DNA of 64,000 bases from Gammaproteobacteria bacterium (lineage in GTDB: Bacteria; Pseudomonadota; Gammaproteobacteria; Arenicellales; JAJDZL01). Position 1 is the first letter of the stretch; each line of letters starts with the position of its first letter. The position numbers and the translations under genes were made by a program. Of the stretch, positions 17,490 through 27,482 are shown one piece after another. The notes below the pieces were generated by a model. That model searched no databases. It saw only the letters and a list, made by a program, of their open reading frames with translations, and was not told the DNA's origin. The stretch spans positions 1 through 64,000 of the forward strand of contig JAJEHQ010000034.1 in NCBI GenBank assembly GCA_022823625.1, in the 5' to 3' direction.

Positions 17490-17863
17490 ATGATGCAGGT
17501 CGTAACGGTCGCGAGGAACTCGATGAACTTGTTAGGCAGATTCGAGAATTTGTTGATGAGCGGGACTGGGAACAGTTTCACTCACCAAAAAATTTGGCCA
17601 TGGCGCTGGTGGTCGAGGCTGCCGAACTGGTTGAGATTTTTCAGTGGATGACAGAGGAAGACAGTTCCGAATTGAATGATCGCGATCGGCGAAGGGCCGC
17701 CGAAGAAATTGCTGACGTTATGACTTACCTGATTCGTATTTCAGACCGGCTAAATATTGATCTGTTGAATGCGGTGGAACTAAAGCTCGCTGCCACGCGA
17801 CAAAAATATCCGGCCGAACTAGTGCGTGGTAGTTCCCAAAAGTATTCCGAATACAAGTCTTGA
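17486..17863 (+). CDS. MazG-like nucleotide pyrophosphohydrolase
   Basis: A 125-residue single-domain all-alpha NTP pyrophosphohydrolase. The metal-binding pattern ExxE...ExxD is seen as VVEAAELVEIFQWM (about 47-60) and EEIADVMTYLIRIS (about 72-85). N-terminal RDWEQFHSPKNLAMAL is the usual substrate-side helix. Such proteins hydrolyse dNTPs or modified nucleotides as house-cleaning enzymes. It overlaps both neighbours by four bases, so cfa, this gene and the DUF2007 gene probably form one operon. Confidence 0.9.
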   Translation: MNDAGRNGREELDELVRQIREFVDERDWEQFHSPKNLAMALVVEAAELVEIFQWMTEEDSSELNDRDRRRAAEEIADVMTYLIRISDRLNIDLLNAVELKLAATRQKYPAELVRGSSQKYSEYKS

Positions 17864-18177
17864 GACGGGTATACATCGCCGAGAATCTGGCTGACGCACA
17901 TCTTGTCAGCAATCTGATTCAAAGTCACGACATTGAAACGCATGTGTTCAATGAATTCTCACATGGTGCTCTCGGCGAATTGCCGTTTACGCATACCTGG
18001 CCAGAGGTTTGGGTCAAAAATGATCGCGATGAGTCTCGGGCACTCGAAATCGTGGAAACCCGCGAAATCAAACCGTATACCTCCGAGGAGTACATCTGCG
18101 AAAACTGCGAGCAGCCAAATCCAGCGAACTTTGACATCTGCTGGAATTGTTCTTCCAGTCTGAAGCAGACGGATTGA
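17860..18177 (+). CDS. DUF2007-type protein with C-terminal zinc ribbon
   Basis: A 105-residue protein that begins with TTG inside the upstream stop (TTGA overlap). The N-terminal part (VYIAENLADAHLVSNLIQSHDIETHV) matches the DUF2007 signal-transducing-like fold. The C-terminus has two CxxC pairs, CENC and CWNC, about 13 residues apart (about 81-100), which should bind one zinc. The role is unknown; the operon position beside a MazG-like enzyme is the only hint. Confidence 0.75.
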   Translation: MRRVYIAENLADAHLVSNLIQSHDIETHVFNEFSHGALGELPFTHTWPEVWVKNDRDESRALEIVETREIKPYTSEEYICENCEQPNPANFDICWNCSSSLKQTD

Positions 18178-18208
18178 ATGAGTCAGGTGTTCTTCAGTCC
18201 AATCGAGT

Positions 18209-20476
18209 TTGAATTTGGCTTCCCGGTCCAGGAAACGTAAATCAGGAATTTTAAAGACAGTCCTGATTCGCATGATCATGTGGGTCGTCGGGTTAGGGTT
18301 AGTAGGTGGAATTGCACTCTTTTTGTGGATCGATCACACGGTTCAGCAACGATTCTACAACCGACTGTGGGATATTCCAGTTCACATTTATGGCAGTTCG
18401 TTTGAAATTTTCCCTGGACTCAGCATCTCGGTAACCCACCTTGAGGAAAGACTGCTTGCGCTTGGATATCGACGAGTTGACAGGGTTCAGGAAATCGGTG
18501 AGTTCAATTCAGCCTCAACATCTATTGACCTGGTAACCCGGCCGTTCGAGTTCTGGGACGGTCCTCAGCCGCCGCGCGATGTGCATGTTCGATTCAATGA
18601 TGGAATTGTGGAGTCGGTGATTGATCGCAGGACGGGTGCGTCGGTCAATTTTTTTAGACTTAAGCCACATCTGATTGGCAGTCTGTCCCAAAGCCAGCAC
18701 CAGGATCGTTTCCTTGTACGACTGGAAGAAATGCCTCCTCTACTGCTTGAAACGCTGATTTCGGTCGAAGACCGTCGATTTGTCAGTCATTGGGGCGTTG
18801 ACGCTTGGGCGATCCTGCGCGCGGCTTGGTCCAACCTTCGAGCCGGAAAGATTGTACAGGGAGGCAGTACCTTAACTCAGCAGCTGGTAAAGAACGTTTT
18901 CGGTCGGAATGATCGTACCTATGAGCGAAAACTTCTGGAAGCGGCGACTGCGCTGGTGCTCGAATATCGCCTCGACAAACGTCAGATTCTTCAAGCCTAC
19001 TGCAACGAAGTCTACTTGGGACAGGATGGGAAGAGGGCAATTCACGGGTTCGGTTTAGGCAGCCAGCATTTTTTTGGGCGACCAGTTGGAGAGCTCAATC
19101 CAAATGAAATCGCTCAACTCGTGGGGATGATCAAAGCACCGACCTCCTACAATCCAGTGAGGCATCCAGAATCAGCCAAGAAGCGTCGAGCAGTGGTATT
19201 AAACGTCATGAAGGAAAGCCAACTGATCAGCGATGCTCAATATCAACAGTTTGTTGGAAAAGACTTAAAACTGCGGTCGAGTCAGGCACGACAGCGTCAG
19301 GCCTACTCTTCGTTTATCGATGTTGTTTTCCGACAATTGTCTGACCGTCTGGATGATGCCGATTTGAAAAGTAGTGCTCTGTCTGTCTTTACAACCATGG
19401 ATATTCAAATTCAGCGGGCAGCCGAACTTGCACTTTCGGAAGAGTTGGCGAAAATCGAAAAAAGCAAAGGATTGCCTGACAATTCACTAGAAGGTGGAAT
19501 CGTGGTTCTTCGCCCGGATTCAGGGGAAATTTTTGCAGTCGTTGGCAGCAGGAATGCGTCTGTTGGAACTTTCAACCGGGCAATCAATGCGCGTCGTCCT
19601 GTTGGTTCTCTTTTGAAACCGTTCATTTATCTCAGTGCGTTTCTGAACAGCGATGAATGGACACTTGGATCAGTCATTTCAGACCGGCCAGTGACCTACA
19701 GGGTAAAAGGGGGTCAAGACTGGTCGCCAAATAATTTTGATGATGAATTTATCGGCGATATTACGATTCTTGATGCGCTCGCACAGTCACGAAACATTCC
19801 CGCGGTCAAAGTTGGCATGCAGGTTGGTGTTAAACAGGTAGCTGAAACAGTGCGCAAATTGGGTGCGGATGTTGCATCCCCGGTTTATCCGGCAATGTTG
19901 CTCGGTGCTCTGGAACTTTCTCCGATGGAAGTTGCACGAATCTATCAGGTTCTTGCAAATTTTGGCTACCAGGCAGAATTCAGAACCATCTCTGCAATTA
20001 CTGCCAGCGCTCGTGCAATTGGCAGAACCAAGGCTTCGGCAGTGAAGGCGGTTCTACCGAGAAGCGAAGTCTATCTTGCATTGTTCGGCATGCAAGAGGC
20101 AGTTCGAAATGGAACCGGCAAAGGTCTGCTAAACACATTCAGCCCGAATCTGAAGCTCGCTGGTAAGACTGGTACAACCGATGATTTCAGAGACAGCTGG
20201 TTCGTTGGTCTTTCGGGAAATTTACTCGGTGTGGTCTGGATTGGTCGAGACGACAATAAGCCGACCGGCTTGACCGGGGCTTCCGGTGCCATGCGTGTTT
20301 GGGCGTCGATGATGAAGCGAGTAAATCTGCAAGCTTTGCACTTGCCCTCAACTGAGAATATTCAGTTAGTCAATATAGATAAGAACAACGGACTAAGGGC
20401 GGCAAGCGGATGCGGGAGAGTGGGCCGTGTTCCATTTCTCGCGGGTACGGTGCCCCGAAAATTTTCAAGCTGCTGA
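18209..20476 (+). CDS. mrcB: Bifunctional penicillin-binding protein 1b
   Basis: PBP1b polymerises and cross-links peptidoglycan. The frame begins with TTG, and no nearby upstream ATG exists in frame. After a basic N-terminus one transmembrane helix follows (about 18-41), then a UB2H-like domain (about 60-150, the LpoB-binding part in E. coli). The glycosyltransferase contains catalytic Glu187 in SVEDRRFVSHWGVD and GGSTLTQQLVKN (about 218-229). The transpeptidase has SLLK (Ser466, Lys469), SRN (526-528) and KTGT (652-655). All catalytic motifs are intact. At 755 residues it is close to the usual length. Confidence 0.95.
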   Translation: MNLASRSRKRKSGILKTVLIRMIMWVVGLGLVGGIALFLWIDHTVQQRFYNRLWDIPVHIYGSSFEIFPGLSISVTHLEERLLALGYRRVDRVQEIGEFNSASTSIDLVTRPFEFWDGPQPPRDVHVRFNDGIVESVIDRRTGASVNFFRLKPHLIGSLSQSQHQDRFLVRLEEMPPLLLETLISVEDRRFVSHWGVDAWAILRAAWSNLRAGKIVQGGSTLTQQLVKNVFGRNDRTYERKLLEAATALVLEYRLDKRQILQAYCNEVYLGQDGKRAIHGFGLGSQHFFGRPVGELNPNEIAQLVGMIKAPTSYNPVRHPESAKKRRAVVLNVMKESQLISDAQYQQFVGKDLKLRSSQARQRQAYSSFIDVVFRQLSDRLDDADLKSSALSVFTTMDIQIQRAAELALSEELAKIEKSKGLPDNSLEGGIVVLRPDSGEIFAVVGSRNASVGTFNRAINARRPVGSLLKPFIYLSAFLNSDEWTLGSVISDRPVTYRVKGGQDWSPNNFDDEFIGDITILDALAQSRNIPAVKVGMQVGVKQVAETVRKLGADVASPVYPAMLLGALELSPMEVARIYQVLANFGYQAEFRTISAITASARAIGRTKASAVKAVLPRSEVYLALFGMQEAVRNGTGKGLLNTFSPNLKLAGKTGTTDDFRDSWFVGLSGNLLGVVWIGRDDNKPTGLTGASGAMRVWASMMKRVNLQALHLPSTENIQLVNIDKNNGLRAASGCGRVGRVPFLAGTVPRKFSSC

Positions 20477-20630
20477 TTGGCGCGGCGCACTATTAAAGAC
20501 TGTCACTCTGACTTTCAATGCATTGACTATGGTTAAAACAACAATAGATGGGTTGGTAAAAACGACAAGCATTCAATACCAAGACCAATATACTTCAAAC
20601 AACAGGAGTCAATCTTTGGGGATCTAGGTT

Positions 20631-21578
20631 ATGAGACAACTGTTCGTAACTTTTGCGCTGGCAGGAACACTCAGTATACCGTCACTTGTTTTTGCCGAAG
20701 CGACTTGGTACGGCACGTTGCGCGCCGGGGTTGAATCGTCGGACGGCAACATTGCCGTCAAGGACGGCGATTCGCACTGGGGCATCATGGGATCGGCCGA
20801 AGCCGGTGAAGGACTCACCGTGGTGTATCGGTTCGAGCACGGAATCAGCACCGAAAATGCGAGTCAGCCTGACGGCCGTCTTTCATATGTCGGACTCTCC
20901 GGTGGATTTGGAACGCTGACAGTGGGTCGGATCTGGAATGCAGCCTACAATGCGGTGGGCGTAATTACGGACAATTCAATGCATTATGGTGATTCAGAAA
21001 CCACCTATCGGCATGGTCCTGCAATTTCTTACGCGTTTTCGAACGATCTGTTTAGTCTGCAATTTGACGCGCTCTATGGTGGCGAAGAAGGATTACATAC
21101 GGATCCAGACAACGACCTTCAATCAGTTGAATTCGGTCTGAGTGTCAATGTTGGAGAAATTGGTAAGGTTGCAGTCGCATACACAGACGACAAGTATTAT
21201 CGGTATCCTCCTGCATTCAATGTAGGCGGCACTTGGAGAAACAAATTATATTTCACTGCAGCAGAAGTCACTGTGAGCGATCTGACGGTTTACGCTGGCA
21301 CCAGAAAACTGACCGGGTATGATACCAGTAGTGAGCAATTGGGCATGATACAGCCGCAAAAAACCAAGTTTTTTGGATTCCGTGGCGGACTAGGTGATAC
21401 TGGCATTAAATACTTGTTTCAGTATCGAGATGTCACAGGTACCCCCGCTCTTCCACAACCTTGGGTGTTTGGCTTGAGTAAGAGTCTCGGTGGCGGTGCA
21501 AGCATTAACTTTGAGCATGCAAATAATGACACATTGGGTGCGAATGAAAGCCGGGTGAATTTAACAGTTGATTTTTAG
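20631..21578 (+). CDS. Gram-negative outer-membrane porin
   Basis: A 315-residue protein with a signal peptide (cleavage expected after VFA, about residue 22). The mature part begins EATWYGTLRAGVE, the typical first beta strand of general porins. Further porin features are SHWGIMGSAEAGEGLTVVYRFEHG-type strands (about 45-68), LSYVGLSGGFGTLTVGR and a C-terminal strand ending in aromatic Phe (VNLTVDF), the BAM recognition signal. Alternating hydrophobic strands run throughout. It is probably a 16-stranded trimeric diffusion channel. It stands alone, with a leader of about 150 bases and no clear operon partner. Confidence 0.9.
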   Translation: MRQLFVTFALAGTLSIPSLVFAEATWYGTLRAGVESSDGNIAVKDGDSHWGIMGSAEAGEGLTVVYRFEHGISTENASQPDGRLSYVGLSGGFGTLTVGRIWNAAYNAVGVITDNSMHYGDSETTYRHGPAISYAFSNDLFSLQFDALYGGEEGLHTDPDNDLQSVEFGLSVNVGEIGKVAVAYTDDKYYRYPPAFNVGGTWRNKLYFTAAEVTVSDLTVYAGTRKLTGYDTSSEQLGMIQPQKTKFFGFRGGLGDTGIKYLFQYRDVTGTPALPQPWVFGLSKSLGGGASINFEHANNDTLGANESRVNLTVDF

Positions 21579-22115
21579 TGGAGTGGCGAATTGGTCCTGA
21601 TAACAATAGGTCTATCAGCACCGTCGTACGCATGTTTGGCACTACTTTGGAAATCAATTGTGTCAATCTGAAACTTTCTCAAAGCCCAACAGTTTCATCA
21701 GTTCCGCGTCGGATTGGATGTGGTTTGCATCGTGCAGACGGTACTTATCTTATGCAACTGCAAGGAAAAGTATCGAACAGGGTACTGCAAGCATAGTTGC
21801 TTTCCGCTGCTGACATTACTTGATCAGTTAACTCAGCAATCTCAAGTCGTCAAGCGTCGTCTCATGGCAGCCCCGCAAGGGGTACTTGAGTTGAGTTCGC
21901 ATGGCGGTGATTCTACGTGAATATCCCAAGCCACCGACTGTTACGGTGCACTCTATATTACGTCCTGTGAGCTAACCTGCTGCATGAGGAACCGAATTCG
22001 ACACAGTTATGCACATCCGGTTCTGTGAGAATCAGGCGCATTGATATCCCCAACTACTCGGTGTGCTGATTTATCCTCTAGGACCGTTGCACAATCCAAT
22101 AAAATTTGTCTGGTT
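21579..22115. other. Intergenic region between porin and leuS with a possible group II intron remnant
   Basis: No gene is visible in 537 bases. From about 21860 to 22035 the sequence has features that remind me of the RNA part of bacterial group II introns just upstream of their reverse transcriptase gene: a GAGCTAACC stretch, then GAACCG, a loop and CGGTTCTGTGAGA, where GAACCG and CGGTTC pair perfectly. No reverse transcriptase, domain V or intron ends were found, so at most this is a remnant. The leuS promoter should lie in the last part. Confidence 0.3.
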
Positions 22116-24605
22116 ATGATTCGTGAATATGATCCATCCCAAATTGAGTCTCTAGCACAGGAATACTGGGAGCAAAACCAGAGTTTTCATGTAGTCGAAG
22201 ATCCGGACCGGGAAAAATTCTACTGCCTATCCATGTTTCCGTACCCATCGGGTGCACTTCACATGGGACATGTGCGCAACTATTCAATTGGTGATGCAAT
22301 GAGCCGGTATCAGCGGATGCTGGGCAAGAACGTACTGCAGCCAATGGGATGGGATGCATTCGGTCTTCCCGCCGAAAATGCCGCAATTGCCAAGAACGTT
22401 CCCGCGGCAAAGTGGACGTACGAAAACATCGAATACATGAAGCGACAGTTGAATCGGCTTGGTTTTGGTTACGACTGGTCGCGCGAGCTTGCCACTTGCA
22501 AGCCGGAATATTACCGTTGGGAACAGTGGTTTTTCACCAGACTCATTGAAAAGGGTTTGGCTTATCGCAAAATGGCAGTGGTCAACTGGGACCCTGTTGA
22601 ACAGACCGTTTTGGCAAACGAACAGGTTGATGCAACTGGCAGGGGCTGGCGTTCTGGTGCACTGGTTGAAAAACTAGAAATTCCTCAGTGGTTCATCCGT
22701 ATCACTGCCTACGCCGAAGAGTTGCTGAACGAAATTGATCATTTACCCGGTTGGCCCGAATCAGTTAAGACCATGCAGCGTAACTGGATTGGTCGATCTG
22801 AAGGAGTGGAGTTCGATCTACCAGTTGAAGGTGATAACCCACCGCTAAGAGTGTTTACAACCCGTCCGGATACACTAATGGGAATTACTTATGCTGCGAT
22901 CGCTCCAGAGTACCCGTTGGCAAGGCATTATGCGAAATCCGATCCGGATCTCGCACAATTCATTGAGTCCTGCAAGAAGATCAGCACTTCAGAAGCAGCC
23001 CTGGAAACCATGGAGAAAGTTGGACTAAAACTGCCAGTTCGGGCGATCCATCCGGTTACGGGCAAAAAGATGCCGATATTTGTGGCGAATTTCGTTCTCA
23101 TCACTTACGGAACCGGTGCCATTATGGCAGTGCCAGGTCACGATCAGCGCGACTGGGAGTTTGCGCACAAATTTGGAATTGACATTCGTAAGGTTGTGCG
23201 TCCGGCAGACGGTGACGTTGATCTTTCGCAAGGCGCTTACGTCAGTAAAGTCAATACCGTTTCGTGTAATTCAGGTGAGTTTGACGGACTTGATTTTGAA
23301 GCTTGTTTCAATGCAACTGCTGACTACCTGACAGAAAATGCTGCCGGGAAACGCACCATCAATTACCGTTTGCGAGACTGGGGTGTTTCGCGTCAGCGAT
23401 ACTGGGGATGTCCAGTGCCCGTGATTTACGACAGTGACAACACTATTCATCCCGTACCAGATGATCAACTCCCGGTTGTATTGCCGGAAGATGTCGAATT
23501 TCAGGGGGTTAAATCTCCGATACGCGATGATCCGGAATTCACTAACACAACAGTACCCAACACCAATAATCCTGGCCGGCGAGAGACCGATACATTTGAT
23601 ACATTTGTTGAGTCGTCCTGGTATTTTGCACGATTCTGCTGTCCAGGCGCTGTTGCCAAACTAGACGAACGTGCAAATTACTGGCTGCCGGTTGATCACT
23701 ACATCGGTGGTATCGAACATGCGGTATTACATCTGCTCTACGCTCGTCTGTATCACAAGCTGATGCGGGATTTTGGCTTAGTTGATTCGGATGAACCCTT
23801 TACTAATCTGCTCACACAGGGCATGGTGCTCAAAGATGGTTCCAAAATGTCCAAGTCGGTTGGCAATGTGGTTGACCCTCAGGATATGATCGATCAATTT
23901 GGTGCGGATTCAGTGCGATTGTTCATACTGTTCGCTTCACCACCTCGTCAGACTCTCGAATGGAATGATGAAGCTCTTGCGGGTGCTTCCCGATTTCTCA
24001 ATCGAGTGTGGAAACTGGTAATCGGTTTTGAAGACGTAGTTCGCCAGGAATATCTGGGGCAGCCAGAATTCAAGCTTGATCAGTTCGGATGGGCAGCAGA
24101 CATTTCCGATCGAGACACCAAGAACTTGCGTTTGCAGACACACTCACTATTACAGCGAATCTGTCACGATTTTGAACGGCATCATTACAACACCGCAATC
24201 GCTGCCTGCATGGAACTTTGTAATGACGTTTCCCGGTATGCCACAAATCACCGAAATGTGAACACTGATGCCATCGTCGAGGCTATATTGGTATTGGTTC
24301 GGGTGCTGGCACCAATTGTGCCCCATATCTGCCACATCATGTGGTTGCAGATGGGAGCGCAATACCCGGTAATTGACGCTGCCTGGCCAAAGGTTGATGA
24401 GTTTGCACTGATTCAGGATTCGATCATACTACCCGTACAGGTGAACGGCAAACTGCGAGGCCAAATTGAGGTCAGTGTCAATGCAACTCGGGAAGAGGTT
24501 TCGGCATCCGCGCTTGAATTGCCCGGTGTTCAGCGTTATGTAGACGGGAAGGCGGTTAGAAAGTTGATTTACGTGCCTGAAAAAATGGTCAGTTTAGTGG
24601 TATGA
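22116..24605 (+). CDS. leuS: Leucyl-tRNA synthetase
   Basis: LeuRS charges tRNA-Leu and edits mischarged products. I use the ATG at 22116 (MIREYDPSQIESLAQEYW), which matches the family N-terminus, not the longer frame from 22041; this gives 829 residues. The class I signature HIGH appears as HMGH in PYPSGALHMGHVRNY (about 40-54), and KMSKS in DGSKMSKSVGN (about 585-595). The CP1 editing domain lies around 225-410, with the conserved TRPDTLMGITY. The stop overlaps lptE by four bases (ATGA). Confidence 0.97.
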   Translation: MIREYDPSQIESLAQEYWEQNQSFHVVEDPDREKFYCLSMFPYPSGALHMGHVRNYSIGDAMSRYQRMLGKNVLQPMGWDAFGLPAENAAIAKNVPAAKWTYENIEYMKRQLNRLGFGYDWSRELATCKPEYYRWEQWFFTRLIEKGLAYRKMAVVNWDPVEQTVLANEQVDATGRGWRSGALVEKLEIPQWFIRITAYAEELLNEIDHLPGWPESVKTMQRNWIGRSEGVEFDLPVEGDNPPLRVFTTRPDTLMGITYAAIAPEYPLARHYAKSDPDLAQFIESCKKISTSEAALETMEKVGLKLPVRAIHPVTGKKMPIFVANFVLITYGTGAIMAVPGHDQRDWEFAHKFGIDIRKVVRPADGDVDLSQGAYVSKVNTVSCNSGEFDGLDFEACFNATADYLTENAAGKRTINYRLRDWGVSRQRYWGCPVPVIYDSDNTIHPVPDDQLPVVLPEDVEFQGVKSPIRDDPEFTNTTVPNTNNPGRRETDTFDTFVESSWYFARFCCPGAVAKLDERANYWLPVDHYIGGIEHAVLHLLYARLYHKLMRDFGLVDSDEPFTNLLTQGMVLKDGSKMSKSVGNVVDPQDMIDQFGADSVRLFILFASPPRQTLEWNDEALAGASRFLNRVWKLVIGFEDVVRQEYLGQPEFKLDQFGWAADISDRDTKNLRLQTHSLLQRICHDFERHHYNTAIAACMELCNDVSRYATNHRNVNTDAIVEAILVLVRVLAPIVPHICHIMWLQMGAQYPVIDAAWPKVDEFALIQDSIILPVQVNGKLRGQIEVSVNATREEVSASALELPGVQRYVDGKAVRKLIYVPEKMVSLVV

Positions 24606-25111
24606 CTCATTCATTGAAATTGAGCTTTGGGGTGTTGTTTCTATCCTTTGCATTAGTTGGGTGCGGCTTTCAGTTGCGCGGCACAGAGTCTGCGATGAGT
24701 TTGCCCGAACCCTATGCTGTGCAGGTGAAGTCATCCTACCCGCGATTAAATCAACTGTTTGAACAGGAACTTAACTGGCAGGGATACACGGTAGTCCGCG
24801 CCAATCCTGACTACTTGATTCAAGTGCAGAATGAATATACAACAATGTATGAGTTCTCGTTCAACACAGAGTTTGATCAGCCTTTCAAACAGTTGTACTA
24901 TCGATTGACGTACACCATTTCTGACTCCCAGGGCGAAATCATTACCGATTTACCAGAATTGGAATTGAAAAATGATTTTTTCAATCCATCAGGCAGTTAT
25001 CTGCAGCAGGCTGTAGCAGAAGATGTAGCGCTGGATCAAATCCGTAAGAAAGCTGCCCGAGAGATTGGAAATATTCTGCGACTGAAAATTGCCAATCGGA
25101 CAGGAGGTTAG
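24602..25111 (+). CDS. lptE: LPS-assembly lipoprotein LptE
   Basis: LptE plugs the LptD barrel and helps place lipopolysaccharide in the outer leaflet. The 169-residue precursor has a lipoprotein signal ending in LVGCGFQLRG (lipid-bearing Cys about residue 21), followed by the typical GFxLRG start of LptE. Remaining strands (YRLTYTISDSQG) fit the family. The position between leuS and holA is the classic gammaproteobacterial location and supports the call despite low family conservation. Translation is probably coupled to leuS. Confidence 0.92.
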   Translation: MTHSLKLSFGVLFLSFALVGCGFQLRGTESAMSLPEPYAVQVKSSYPRLNQLFEQELNWQGYTVVRANPDYLIQVQNEYTTMYEFSFNTEFDQPFKQLYYRLTYTISDSQGEIITDLPELELKNDFFNPSGSYLQQAVAEDVALDQIRKKAAREIGNILRLKIANRTGG

Positions 25112-25125
25112 GTCTAAAACTGACA

Positions 25126-26151
25126 ATGCAACTCACGCGTGAAGAACTGTGGCGTCGAAATGACATTGATCTACGCTACTTGATATACGGCAAAGAGTTG
25201 TATCTCGTCGAACGATGTGTGCAGATAATTCGCGAGCGGGCGAAAAATAACGACTATTTGGAACGCATTTCCCTGACTGTCACCCATGACTTTCAATGGG
25301 AGACATTCGTCGATCAAATTGCACAACTTGATCTGTTTGGTTCCAGAAAACTCGTTGAGTTGCGATTGCCCCCAAGCGGGAGGCCCGGTGCACAGGGCGG
25401 AAAGGTATTATCTGAATGCCTCAATGCTCCGAGTGAAGATAACATCGTTGTTGTGATCGCAGGTGCGCTTGAATCTTCCATCAAGAAATCGGCCTGGTTC
25501 AAGGCGTGGAACGCCAAGGCAGTGATTGTCGACAATCCTGAAATGTATCGAGACGAATTTCGCGGTTGGATCAGAAATTCTCTGAATCGCGGCAAGGTCG
25601 CTTACGAACCGGATATCGTTGCCAGGTTAAGCTATTACTTCGAAGGAAATATGCTTGCTGCAGCCAATGAAATTCGAAAGTTGGTAGCCGGCAACGATGG
25701 ATCACGAATTACAGTCGATGAGATTGATCGAATCGTTGCCGATCAAGCTCGATTCAATGTATTTTCATTTGCCGATAGCTGTCTGGCGGGCAATTCAGCC
25801 CGAGCCCTGCGACAACTGACCGTGCTGAAGAACGAGGGCACCGAGCCAGTCCTGGTCTTGTGGACGATAACACGAGAGTTGAGAACAGTCCACCGAATTG
25901 CTTTCGCAGTTGCGAATGAATTGCAGACTGATGCTATATTCAGTAAACTGAGAATATGGAGATCACGTCAGAAGGTGATACAACAGGCCGCGAGAAGACT
26001 CGAGGTCAACGGCAGTGCGGTTATTATGCGACGGCTGGCAAGAGCAGACAGAATTTTGAAAGGGCGCGAGTCCGCCCAAGCAGGCAACATTTGGGATGAA
26101 TTTGAGAATATTGTTCTGCATATTTGCGGGATAGCTAAGGGAGTCATTTAA
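25126..26151 (+). CDS. holA: DNA polymerase III delta subunit
   Basis: HolA is the clamp-loader subunit that opens the beta sliding clamp. The 341-residue protein shows LIYGKELYLVERCVQIIRERA (about 19-39, given as the ATPase-like first motif), LDLFGSRKLVELRLP (about 67-81, the beta-binding region), YYFEGNMLAAANEIRKL (about 167-183) and a C-terminal collar domain. Length and order after lptE are as in E. coli. Fourteen bases separate it from lptE. Confidence 0.93.
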   Translation: MQLTREELWRRNDIDLRYLIYGKELYLVERCVQIIRERAKNNDYLERISLTVTHDFQWETFVDQIAQLDLFGSRKLVELRLPPSGRPGAQGGKVLSECLNAPSEDNIVVVIAGALESSIKKSAWFKAWNAKAVIVDNPEMYRDEFRGWIRNSLNRGKVAYEPDIVARLSYYFEGNMLAAANEIRKLVAGNDGSRITVDEIDRIVADQARFNVFSFADSCLAGNSARALRQLTVLKNEGTEPVLVLWTITRELRTVHRIAFAVANELQTDAIFSKLRIWRSRQKVIQQAARRLEVNGSAVIMRRLARADRILKGRESAQAGNIWDEFENIVLHICGIAKGVI

Positions 26152-26154
26152 ACT

Positions 26155-27435
26155 ATGGGAACACAGACACAGCAGGTGTTTGATATCGCTACCTATGTTG
26201 GGCAAGTAGCGGCAGATGCGCGTGCGGCATCGCGCCAAGTTGCGCGATCGACGACAGCTCAAAGAAATCAGGCACTTCTGGCAACGGCTGACAAAATTCA
26301 ATCGTCGCGTGAAAAGATACAACAGGCCAATCGGACTGATCTTGATTTGGGACGAAAATCGGGACTTTCAGGTGCAATGCTTGACCGTCTTGAACTCACC
26401 AATGCACGAATTGAACTGATGGCTCAGGGCCTTCGCGAAATTGCTGAACTTCCAGATCCAGTTGGTGAAATATCTGAAGTAATTCAACGACCTTCCGGAA
26501 TTCGAGTCGGGCGCATGCGAGTACCCTTGGGGGTAATTGGCATCATCTACGAATCGCGGCCCAGTGTTACTGCCGAAGCAGGGGGGTTATGTCTCAAGTC
26601 CGGAAACGCGGTAATTCTGCGAGGCGGCTCGGAAGCGTTCAACTCCAATATTTCGATTGTTAAGTGTTTGCAGCACGGTCTTGACAGCGCCGGATTAAGT
26701 ACCGATGTCATTCAATTTATTGAATCAACGGACCGTAGCGCGATTGATTCCATGATCAGCATGGAAGACTGTGTTGATGTCATTGTCCCGCGTGGCGGCA
26801 AAGGACTGATAGAAAGAATATCCTCTCAATCGCGCATCCCTGTCATTAAACATCTTGACGGTGTTTGTCATGTATATGTTGACGACGATGCCTGTCTGGA
26901 AAAAGCAATGGCGATCGTCATGAATTCCAAGACACATCGGTATGGAGTGTGCAACGCGGCGGAAACGTTACTCGTTGGACGCAATATTGCCCAAAAGTTT
27001 CTACCGGATGTTGCCGCAGTGCTGCAAGCGAAAGGCGTGGAACTTAGGGGATGTGAACGCAGTCGAAACATTTACCCTGAGATGCTCATAGCAGTTGAAG
27101 ACGATTGGTATGAAGAATACCTGGCACCAATTTTGGCGATTCGAGTCGTCGACAATTTGGATCAGGCCATGGACCATATTGAGCAATATGGGTCCGAGCA
27201 TACCGATAGCATTGTTACTCAGAATTTATCGCATGCAGACCGCTTTTTGCGAGAGGTTAATTCGAGTTCGGTGATGGTGAATGCTTCGACACGGTTTGCG
27301 GACGGATTTGAATACGGTTTGGGTGCGGAAATCGGGATCAGCACCAACAAATTGCATGCTCGCGGGCCTGTTGGTCTGGAAGGACTGACCATGCAAAAGT
27401 ATGTGATTTTTGGTGATGGCACCGTGCGAGTGTAG
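26155..27435 (+). CDS. proA: Gamma-glutamyl phosphate reductase
   Basis: ProA reduces gamma-glutamyl phosphate to glutamate semialdehyde in proline synthesis. The 426-residue aldehyde-dehydrogenase-fold protein carries [17 protein letters not shown] (about 123-139), [29 protein letters not shown] (about 210-221), [12 protein letters not shown] and the catalytic Cys in [11 protein letters not shown] (about 261-271). It starts three bases after holA. Its place between holA and nadD is seen in several gammaproteobacteria. No proB is in the window. Confidence 0.96.
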   Translation: MGTQTQQVFDIATYVGQVAADARAASRQVARSTTAQRNQALLATADKIQSSREKIQQANRTDLDLGRKSGLSGAMLDRLELTNARIELMAQGLREIAELPDPVGEISEVIQRPSGIRVGRMRVPLGVIGIIYESRPSVTAEAGGLCLKSGNAVILRGGSEAFNSNISIVKCLQHGLDSAGLSTDVIQFIESTDRSAIDSMISMEDCVDVIVPRGGKGLIERISSQSRIPVIKHLDGVCHVYVDDDACLEKAMAIVMNSKTHRYGVCNAAETLLVGRNIAQKFLPDVAAVLQAKGVELRGCERSRNIYPEMLIAVEDDWYEEYLAPILAIRVVDNLDQAMDHIEQYGSEHTDSIVTQNLSHADRFLREVNSSSVMVNASTRFADGFEYGLGAEIGISTNKLHARGPVGLEGLTMQKYVIFGDGTVRV

Positions 27436-27482
27436 CCCTGTCTTTACTGAATTGTTGAATTTAACCGAAGTGGAGAGTTGAC

